Positions 55,551 through 64,000 of a stretch of DNA of 64,000 nucleotides are shown here, in pieces. A program made the position numbers and the translations under genes. Positions within the stretch are counted from its first letter, which is position 1. The number at the start of each line of letters is the position of its first letter. The stretch lies in assembly GCA_036873135.1 (NCBI GenBank), contig JAPTYO010000002.1:19556452-19620451 (forward strand). The letters are read 5' to 3'. The notes under the pieces were generated by a model. The model saw nothing but the letters and a program-made list of their open reading frames with translations. It was not told the origin of the DNA and did not search any database. This stretch comes from Clarkia xantiana subsp. parviflora. Lineage: Eukaryota > Streptophyta > Magnoliopsida > Myrtales > Onagraceae.

Positions 55551-58255
55551 ATGGCAATGATCCAGTCCCTCACTGCTCTCCTCCTCCTCTTCGTCTCACT
55601 CCTCACCTCTTCATCATCTTCCCAATCCAACCCCGTCTCCGTCTGTATAATCGGCGCCGGAATCGGCGGCTCCTCCGCCGCCCACTTTCTCCGCCAGTAC
55701 GCCTCCTCCGTCGCTGCCAATCGTCCCATTCAGATCACAGTCTTCGAGCGGAACTCGGTCGTCGGAGGTCGTATGGCTAGGGTCACCATCGGGGGAGAGA
55801 CGTTCGAAGCTGGCGGTTCGATTCTCCACCCCAAGAACTACCACGTCCGGAACTATACGGAATTGCTCGATCTGGAAATCAAGTGGCCGAACTCCACCAA
55901 GACCGCGAACGGCGAGGATGACGACGGATCGTTTGGGATTTGGGATGGGAAGAAGTTCGTGTTCAAGAGTTGGAGCATTAAGACCAAATTGCCCTTCAAG
56001 GACAGGATTGTGTCCTTTGCTAATGCTGTGCAGCTGTTCTTCCGCTATGGCTTCTCCCTCATTCGGATGAACTCTTTCACGGAGGTAACTTCTTCAGGTT
56101 CGATTCAGTCCGTACATTTCTCTTGATTTGTTCATCATAGACTGAAAGTACTGCATTGTTGCCATGAAAATCTGCAGAGTATGCTCAGTAAGTTCTTGAA
56201 GTTCTACGAGAGCCACGAAACAAGACCCGTGTTCGAGACTGTGGATGATATGCTTAAATGGACAGGTTTATATGATCTCACATCTCGGACCTTGGAGGAA
56301 GAGTTGGTCGATATAAGCTTGTCCCCTCTGCTGATAAATGAGCTCATCACTGTAAGAATAAGAACTTCTATCATATCTTTCAGTAGATTTATTAAATTTG
56401 AAGCAATAATCTACTAATACTTAAAAGGAAACGTAAGAACTGCGGAACTTGAAAGGAGGGTTAGCTTAGCTTGGTTAGCTTGGGTGTGAAGAAAAGTCTG
56501 CAGTGCATTGGTTTCTTCACCATTCTTGTTGCCTTGGTTCAGTGGCATCATGTCCCAACATAAAGATTCGAGATTTCCAATCCTTCAATTTAACTGTAAC
56601 CCAATTGTTGCCTAGTTCTTGGACTCTTTGAATTTGTGGTCATAATCCTTTGCAATTCAAAGATGACTATTTGCATTCTATGAAAACGATGAACTGAATT
56701 TAAATTAAATTTTATCTGTTTATAATCTTTGTGCAGGTGATTACTAGAATCAATTATGGCCAAAGTACAAAGATCAGTGGACTTGCAGGTGCAGTTTCCA
56801 TGGCAGGAGCAGGTGACGATCTATGGCAAGTCAAAGGAGGAAACTGGCAGATGGCTGCTGGTTTGCTTAACATTTCCGATGTTTCCTTGCGTCTCAAGGA
56901 AGAGATACAATCCGTTTCACGAAACGGAAAGTATTATGAACTCAACACCACCAAAGGCGACAGCTACAACTGCGAAGTTGCCATTGTTGCCACCCCTATT
57001 GATGAACTCAACATTCAGTTTGACCCTCCAATATCGGTCCCTCATAGGAAGCTGCAGCATACTCATGCAACCTTTGTTCTCGGCCGCTTAAACCCTGTGA
57101 GTCTCTCAAATTTGACTGCCAGAGACCACTGTTTACCTAAGGCTTATAAACCAGAATACTAGCTTGACTTGTGGTCGATGTGTTGCTTGCCACCCAAACT
57201 TTTTTCTAAATCATTTTCATAGCTGAACTAATACTTTAGTGCATCTTAAGTCAGAAAGGAGGATATGGTTGAGTCATCTTGTACAGCGATCTTTTATCAT
57301 TCTATTGAGTAATTAATTGGTTATCGATTTACTTGATTTAATTCGTTATGGTTTGCTGCAAGGAAGGCCTATTTCGGTCTTGAATCCACCGCCGATATTC
57401 CGGACCTTGTGGGTACACTTGAGGATCCGAGCCTTCCGTTCTCAAGCATCTCAATTCTCAAGCAGCACAATGAGGACGAAGCGAGCTATAAGGTGTTCTC
57501 CCGCCAACCAATGGAAGACACTTTGCTAGATCAAATATTCAGGTACACTTTCTAAACCAAACAGTCAAAATGTCGATTAGGGTTGGCAATTTCTAACAAA
57601 ACACGATAATATAGAGAAAAACTATTAAACTTGACATAACATGACATGAATCATAAGATAGTAGCACTATAAGATATGTCAGCCTACTCTGATTTATTGG
57701 TAAACCCTAAATTTTATGATTGCTAAATGGAGAAGTCTTTGTTCATGGCTTGCAACTTCTAACACGATCTGCACATAAAATGATTATGTGTAGAAAAATT
57801 GGACATGACAATACTTGAATGACAATTGACAAGATAATGAAACAATAGGATTTGTTAAGCACATAATGTGATTTTCTGTAAAAAAGCTGGACATGTGACA
57901 ACATGAATGACAAGATAGTAGCACAATAAGATCTGTAAGCATATGATGCGGTTTTCTGTGATCCTTACTCTGATGCTTGGCAATTGTTAGTGTGCGGAAG
58001 GAGACGATTCGGATAGATTGGGGAGCATATCCTCACTACAGTGCCCCCGAAGTTTTTGCACCGATTATATTGGATGGTAAGCATTTGTACTACGTTAATG
58101 CTTTTGAGAACGCAGCGAGTACAATGGAGACTAGCGCGGTTGCAGCTGAGAATGTGGCTCGCCTTGTTCTGACACGGCTTTTTGGTGAACCGCCTCGGGA
58201 TTTCATGTCATTGGAGAGCTCTGCTTCTAATACCGATCTACATTTGGACCTGTGA
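55551..58255 (+). CDS. FCLY: Farnesylcysteine lyase (prenylcysteine oxidase)
   Basis: FAD-dependent thioether oxidase that cleaves farnesylcysteine, released from degraded prenylated proteins, into farnesal and cysteine; in Arabidopsis it limits farnesylcysteine build-up and ABA hypersensitivity. Five exons: 55551-56084, 56178-56351, 56737-57096, 57367-57542 and 57991-58255, giving 502 residues (Arabidopsis about 500). N-terminal signal peptide or anchor (residues 1-24, LTALLLLFVSLL), then the Rossmann FAD motif VCIIGAGIGGSSAAHFL (GxGxxG at 35-40), FERNSVVGGRM, GGSILHPKNYH, NYGQSTKISGLAGAVS, GGNWQMAAGL, AIVATPIDE, and the C-terminal WGAYPHYSAPE and YVNAFENAASTMETS. The acceptor of exon 4 is the least certain border, chosen for continuity with the family (NPAYFG). 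Intron 4 holds a hAT remnant, and a MITE lies 17 bp after the stop. Confidence 0.95.
57578..57960. mobile_element. hAT-like remnant in FCLY intron 4
   Basis: TAGGGTTGGCAATTTCTAAC followed by AAACACGATAAT resembles the left end of the CACGA-rich hAT family. The rest is made of repeated AAGATAGTAGCAC and GATTTTCTGTA phrases; no right end is left. Confidence 0.38.
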
Positions 58256-58272
58256 TATGACCCTGAAGTGTT

Positions 58273-58433
58273 CAAAAATTATTGGTTGACACTGTAGCAA
58301 AGAGATGGTACCTCTTCAGCCACTGAATTTGTGACACATGTCCATGTATCAACAACTTTCTGCCACGTGTCACAATTTCATTGACTAAAGAGGCCACCTC
58401 TTTGTCATGGCACGGTGCAAACTAATAATTTCC
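58273..58433. mobile_element. 161-bp MITE directly after the FCLY stop codon
   Basis: Inverted ends: left AAATTATTGGTTGACACTG, right (reversed) AAATTATTAGTTTGCACCG. The inner arms AAAGAGATGGTACCTCTT and AAAGAGGTGGCCTCTTT continue the pairing up to GTGACAC. Flanks TGAAGTGTT (58264-58272) and GGAAGTGCT (58434-58442) match at 7 of 9 bases, fitting an aged 9-bp duplication. It would lie in the 3' untranslated region of FCLY mRNA as a stem-loop. Confidence 0.6.
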
Positions 58434-58442
58434 GGAAGTGCT

Positions 58443-59199
58443 GATGGATGAAACGTTGTATTGTTGATGGATTATGTATGTAAAAGGTGGCTGTTTCATT
58501 GTCAATAGAAGTGATGTAAATTGGGAAATGTTGGTCCTCAATGTTGAAACTTGAAAGGTAGGTAGTGCTACCTAATTATTTGGCCCGGCTGTTAATTTTT
58601 TTTTGTCCGGTCCGGTCCGATTTTTTTTTTTCTTTTCATACAAATATACTAAAAAAAACAAAAGGGAATAAAATCAATGTCCTTTCTTGTTGTTTGATAG
58701 TGATGATACACTATACTTTTGCCGGGGACACAAGACAAGACAGCTTTGAATTGAGAGTCCCCTATAATTTGCACGAGTTCTCAAGGTTGCGGTACCACTA
58801 AGATAGCTAGCTAATGGCAATGACTTTTCTTTTTGTGTGTTAAATTAAATATGGCTAATCAAGCTGGTGGCATCTCTTCATCGGTTATTATATTTTAGTT
58901 TAGAAAGATTGAACTTTAAAGTTACCTTGTAATTGATAAATGTTAATTTGAATATGATTGCATATCTCATTGATGCTAATTTCAAACTTAGTGGTAGTTG
59001 AATTGAGTTTTCTTTTTTACTTTAAATGTTAATGGTTGCAATCTAATAATTAATTTGTTCTTATTATTGCATCAAATAACCGATTTTTTAAAAAGTGTAA
59101 TAATAAAACCAAGTTAATACTCATTATTGGATTGCAACTTAAATTGTTAACCTTTATATTTTTCAATACTCAGTCTGATCGATGGAAGGAATTCAAGGG
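58443..59199. other. FCLY 3' flank and AT-rich spacer
   Basis: Likely contains the FCLY polyadenylation zone (around 58480-58560). No further gene seen. Confidence 0.4.
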
Positions 59200-59221
59200 G
59201 GAGAGATTGTGACGCAGCCTG

Positions 59222-59535
59222 GAAGCTCGAGCTATACTACAAGGTGTTAAACTTGCGGTCATTAACGAATGGAAGAATGTTGTAATTGAATCGGACGCGA
59301 AGTACATCGTAAACCAAATTCGAAACACAACAATCAATCCGGATTGGAAGCTCGATAACATCTTGAGTTCCATACGTCATGTAGCAAGCCAAATCGAGAA
59401 TTGTTCGTGGAAGGTCATAAGAAGAGGCACTAATAGAAGTGCAACTGGGTTGCTATCCAATCCAGAAAGGAAATGTGTCCGGCCAATTGGGTCGTTTTAC
59501 AACTGTCTTCTCTTTAGGCGATTTTATTATTAGAT
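59222..59535 (+). pseudogene. RNase H-like fragment (plant RVT_3 type)
   Basis: Translates as EARAILQGVKLAVINEW, VVIESDAKYIVNQI and the later SSIRHVASQIENC, then WKVIRRGTNRSA. This is the second half of the RNase H-like domain found in plant LINE-derived and orphan proteins (E and D of the active site visible: ...EARA..., ...ESDAK...). There is no start, the first strand is missing, and the frame ends in non-conserved sequence. Upstream (about 59180) GGGGGAGAGATTGTGACG may be its remnant. Confidence 0.65.
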
Positions 59536-59783
59536 TGTAATCCGGGTTGAACAGATTTTATTTTGAAATAAAGATAATTTCTTTGGGAAAAAAATACTTA
59601 ATATTAAATAATAAATACCATTTGTACTCCATATTTTGAACCTAAAAATTCAGTCCCTTCATATTTTTTTTTTGTGCCATAGTCCACTAAATAATCAAAT
59701 ACTTTGAGTGTCTTTTTTAGGGTAAAAACTTTGAGTGTGTGAAATCAACAATTGTTACTGTGTCCGTGAAATACAAAATTAAT

Positions 59784-60447
59784 AGGGTTGAGCACGGGAC
59801 AAACGGACTGAATTTTTTAGAAAAATGTCTCTAACCCATAGTTTTTGGGATTTTCTACTACTGTCCCTAGCCCTAGCTCTAAGTTAAACATCCGAAGAAT
59901 TCCCTACTTGGTCGGGACTTATCTAATTCGGAACGGGCTATGACAACCCGTTTACACATAAGTTTGATAATAAATCTAGTTCAAACTCAAAATACAAGTT
60001 CAAGTTCAAACATTCATCAAGTTTACGAACTCATATATCAAGTACACAAATACATTCATCAAGTTCACACACGTAGATCAAGTTCTACAACACTAACACT
60101 GGCATTCTAGCCGTGGGCTATAGTTACGCTAGTAATACTAATACTTACAGTTACTACTTACTAGCTATTAGGCTATAGGTGTTTTATTTTATTTTATATT
60201 CATTTAGTTTATATATAGTTAGATTATTTAAGTTGTAAAATGTTGAATTATGATAAGTAACTAGGAACATTCGGGACTTTCAGGACTTTTTAAAAAAATC
60301 CCTAGCCCTAGCCCTAACCCGAGCCCTAGTTGGGAGTAAAAGTCATTCCCATATGGGATCGGACACAACTTCGGGATGGGCTTTTCGGGACTGCTCGGGA
60401 CGGGTTCCTCGAGACTTTGGGTTTGTCGGGACATATGCTCCGCCCGA
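59784..60447. mobile_element. Possible degenerate hAT-like element
   Basis: Begins TAGGGTTGAGCACGGGAC and ends with GGACATATGCTCCGCCCG, a weak inverse. Both ends are dense in TCGGGAC or CCCTAGCCCTAG motifs. No clean 8-bp duplication, so this is tentative. Confidence 0.35.
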
Positions 60448-61319
60448 ATAAATAATTAATTTCCAATAAAAACCCAAATAGTTAAATACTGGTTCTTTTT
60501 TTTTTAATAAAAAAATATATTAGTAAACCAGTATTTATTTTTACAGATTACATTTATTAAAAGAATAAAATGTTCCATATGTAATTCATAAATTTACATA
60601 CCAATGCCTGAATTCGACCGCCACAGCTAACGCCCTCCTCCAACCGCCACCGCGAAAATCCATTAACAATAATAGACATTTTGGCTGCTCAAAGGCATTA
60701 GATGCAGTTTTACCGTGGAAATCAAATTCAGCTTTAGTCACATTAAAAAAATTATTATATTTAACAAAATTAAACAAAACCACGATGAATAATCTTAGGC
60801 AGTACGGATCCAAATTATTAGCTGAATTAATTAATCCAGACACAAAACTGAATTCCCAGAGAGCATTTACGTAAAATACAACATTTTAATATTTTAACTA
60901 AAGTGATTTAGACAAAGCAATTGATAATCTATAAATAGAAATTTAAAACATAAAAACAGTAAAAACAATGACTAAGTACTACACTAACTAGTATGTATTA
61001 TTATGAAAAGAAAAAAAAAACAAAAAGTAGCAGTATGTACGGACGATGGTGTATGGTAAGAAAGGAGATGGCGAAGGAGGGGATAATATGTCCGGGAGCA
61101 GTTAAAAATAAATAATAAGGTGGGACCCAGGAGGCGTGAATTATGAATTGGCCTTTTATAATAAAGTGGACTTCACTTACTGTCATTTTGCTGACCAGAG
61201 AAATTCACGGGGAAGAGGAATCTATCTACTCTATTCTACTCTACTAGACTAGACACACTGTCTCTGTGTGTGGGGACGTGCGGCAGCTCCGACGGCGACA
61301 TTGGCGCCAACAACGAGAG
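60448..61319. other. Spacer and upstream region of the kinase gene
   Basis: No gene in 60448-61190. 61190-61319 is the presumed leader, with TATCTACTCTATTCTACTC direct repeats (61220-61250). Confidence 0.4.
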
Positions 61320-63833
61320 ATGCAACTGGCGGGAGTTTCCGCCGACGCCGGCGTCACTGCGGCCGGAGGAGAGGGAGGTCAGGTAGTTCTCGTTGCGGTG
61401 AAGTTGGACTGTGCGAGCAAGGAGCTGCTCACATGGGCGCTGGTCAAGGTGGCGCAGCCTGGTGATCGCGTCATTGCTTTGCACGTCCTTGAAGATTCAT
61501 CCCTCACTGGTCTCACTCTCTTCATCTCCTTCTCCATCTCCATCTCTTTCCGTTGCCATGGTTGCTTACCGTTGTCTATTTTGCAGAAGGAGCTTCGTCA
61601 TTGGTTTCTATTGTGAATGCATTTGATTCTATGGTGGCTGTGTATCAAGGGTTCTGCAACTTGAAACAGGTGCGATCTCTCTCTCGATTGTGAATGCATT
61701 CGTGCTCTAGTGTGTGCTTTGCTGCCTTTGAATTTGGGGCTGGAAGCTTTCTAGTTAACATTACCGCTTCTCATCTCTGCAATTCACCGTGTTTTGACGG
61801 TGGGGAAACATTCGGAGTGTTTGCAGTTCTGCTCGATTTCTGGGTCATTATTTTGTCGATTATCTACTTTAGTTTATTTGGGTCATTTCTGAGTTTTTAC
61901 TAATTATAAATTATGTATTTCGTAAATCTTAAGCCTCTTAGCAGAAATTTGCATGATAATTCTTCCTCTTCGTGTGGTGGGATTTGATTACTGCTTAATC
62001 CCAGTATAATTATTTCCAGATTTCTGATTTGTATAGTTCGGCAATTGGTATTTGCAAATGTGGGTAGGTGGATTTGAAGCTGAAGGTATGCAGAGGGAGA
62101 TCAGCTCGAACAGTACTAGTTAGGGAAGCAAACTCATATCCTTCTGCCAAGTTAATTGTTGGAGTCTCCAAGTCTGAACATAGAACTCAGCCATCTGCTT
62201 CATTAGCCAGATCCTGTGCAAAGAGATTGTCGAAGAGTTTCTCAGTTTTTGCTGTTGATAATGGAAAAGTTGTGTTCCAGAAGAATGTAACTAAAGCCAG
62301 TATAGCAGAAGGTATCATTCTCCTACTTTTCAGATTTTCACCCCTAGTCTTTCCTAATCTAAGATGAATGGTTCTGCTAATATCTTTGAATTTTTCCTTC
62401 TTTTGTTACAGACAATGATAAGCGCAAGAGTTATGTCCGCTTACTTCAATTCTCTCTTAGCAGAAACCTAAAATTGCAACGCAACTGTAATCTAGCAAAT
62501 GGGAACTGTTCACAGAAGTCTCATTCTTGCTGTGATTCGAAGAAAACTAGTGAAAATTCTCTCTTTAAGGCATATAAATTATCACCAGAGACAGCGGAAG
62601 ATGGGGATGATGTGGACAATTCACTTGCTTTAGTGCCATTTCAAGCAAATGAGGATGATGAAAGCTCCAAGTCTATTACTGTAAGCAAAGTGCACGGATT
62701 AAGACCTGGTTGGTCATTCCTCAAACGGGTATTCTTGCCAATGCGAGAACACCAAGATGAAGTTTCTGGGAAGAAGATATCTGCGGTTCAACGGATTTTC
62801 CAACTACCCAGCAATTCTGCTGTAGTCTATCCCGATCAAAAGCATAGTAAATCTTTCCAATCTGAAAATCATACAACTGAATTGGATGAAGATAGTGGTG
62901 CAATTGTTCCTATTGGTTCCGAAGCTGCTTCTCCTCTTTCCACTGATAATGTTACAAATTCTGTTCCCAAGGAATTGGAGGGCTTCCATGACAAGTATTC
63001 TTCTACTTGTCGGTTGTTTAACTATGAGGAGCTTCAAGCAGCCACAAGTAACTTCACCCCGGGTATTATTCTCATCTAATAATCCTCTTTCGTTTCTCTC
63101 AAGAGGCTCTGTGCTTTGTGGGTCCTAACAGTTTGCAATATTCCCATTTCAGATAATCTGATAGGAAACGGTGGAAACAGTCAAGTTTATCAAGGGCGTC
63201 TTTCAGATGGGAAGGAGTTGGCTGTGAAAATATTAAAGCCATCTTATGATGTGCTGAAGGAGTTTGCTTCGGAAGTAGATATTGTTACTAGTTTGCACCA
63301 CAAAAACATAGTATCCTTAATCGGTTTCTGCTATGAACACCATAACCTTGCTTTGGTGTATGATCTTTTGCATAGAGGAAGCCTAGAGGAAAACCTCCAT
63401 GGTTAGCTGACATTCATATATGCTCTTCTTGAGATCAACTTAAACATTACTTACTTCCCCTCAGCAGTAATTGGTTAATTACCTGTTATTCAATTTTCTA
63501 CAGGTGACAAGAAAGACCCGTCTGCATTTGGTTGGCAAGAGAGGTACAGAGTTGCTGTTGGTGTAGCTGAGGCACTCGACTACATGCATAATGGCCCTGC
63601 TCAACCAATTATCCACAAAGATGTTAAATCTTCCAATATTCTTCTTGCTGATGATTTTGAGCCACAGGTACTACATTATTTAAATTACCCTGGTTATCAT
63701 TTGACTCATGAAGATCTTGTGCTCATCACGTGGTTGAATTTTTGGGTTTTCAGCTGTCAGATTTTGGACTTGCTAATCATGTTGCAGATGTATCTTCCCA
63801 ATCAACTTCTGATGGTGTCGCAGGGACCTTTGG
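61320..63833 (+). CDS. Receptor-like cytoplasmic kinase with N-terminal USP-like domain (partial)
   Basis: Serine/threonine kinase of the plant group with an adenine-nucleotide alpha-hydrolase-like (universal stress protein) N-terminus; substrates unknown. Exons: 61320-61509, 61587-61669, 62068-62311, 62412-63062, 63153-63401, 63504-63667 and 63754-63833, all GT-AG with matching phase. The last donor is at 63834 and the gene continues beyond the window (553 codons seen). Residues 20-170: VVLVAVKLDCASKELLTWAL, ALHVLEDSS, LKLKVCRGRSARTVLVREA, KLIVGVSK. A low-complexity linker follows. Kinase: FNYEELQAATSNF, GNGGNSQVYQG glycine loop, catalytic Lys415 (ELAVKILKP), HHKNIVSLIGFCYE, catalytic loop IIHKDVKSSNILL (Asp512), DFG at 530-532. 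The HRD motif has Lys511 in place of Arg. The closest group from memory is At5g63940/At1g21590/At1g77280. Confidence 0.93.
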
Positions 63834-64000
63834 GTACATTTTGTTTAATTCTCTGTCCTGTCACTTAATAAATTTGAGTATAATTTTTTCGTAAGTACCA
63901 AGTTTATAAGGAAGCTCGAGCTTGTGTTTAGTATTTGCTATCAAGAAGCAACTGAATTCATCAAACTAAACTTTAGTAATTGACAAAGGCCTGTTTTGTT

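Overview
This window is nuclear DNA of a flowering plant, almost certainly a eudicot. Four multi-exon genes with canonical GT-AG introns encode plant-specific or plant-typical proteins. The space between them is AT-rich and packed with plant LTR retrotransposons (Ty3/gypsy Tat-like, Ty1/copia), hAT, Mutator and CACTA DNA elements, MITEs and SINE-like pieces. The species cannot be named from sequence alone. All coordinates, splice sites and mismatch counts were worked out by eye.

Layout. 1-2.6 kb: a fragment of a gypsy LTR and a decayed copia RT/RNase H with a probable 3' LTR. 3388-13690: a structurally complete LTR element (element A) with a perfect 5-bp target-site duplication (TSD). It encodes gag, protease and a second gag-like module but no RT, RNase H or integrase, followed by a long non-coding tail with two tandem arrays. 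14810-15566: a hAT MITE. 16395-20771 (+): an amino acid permease (AAP). 21501-22273: a Mutator-like MITE. 22709-26127 (-): the UV-B receptor UVR8 with all three GWRHT motifs. 28741-29206: a near-perfect 466-bp palindrome. 29396-31880: a segmental duplication in which one copy carries a Mutator-like insertion and the other preserves the empty site. 32134-43397 (-): a full Tat-type gypsy element (element B) with gag, protease, RT, RNase H and integrase interrupted by stops and frameshifts, plus the lineage-typical antisense ORF. 43623-47989: a foldback element split by a 3.7-kb CACTA transposon that carries captured host exons (a PRP4-kinase piece and an ankyrin-like piece). 48-55 kb: nested MITEs, a tRNA-Asn-derived sequence, a large terminal-inverted-repeat (TIR) element holding a MITE and a hAT insertion, and more hAT debris. 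55551-58255 (+): farnesylcysteine lyase (FCLY). 59.2-59.5 kb: an RNase H remnant. 61320-63833 (+, running off the window): a kinase with an N-terminal universal-stress-protein-like domain.

The four host genes do not form a pathway. Their order, AAP - UVR8 - FCLY - USP/kinase, matches Arabidopsis chromosome 5 (At5g63850, At5g63860, At5g63910, At5g63940, from memory). The window therefore looks like an ancient collinear segment inflated by transposons, mostly in the roughly 29 kb between UVR8 and FCLY. The most unusual things are element A (gag-protease-gag with a minisatellite tail), the host-exon-carrying CACTA inside a foldback arm, the long palindrome, and the dated nested insertions.
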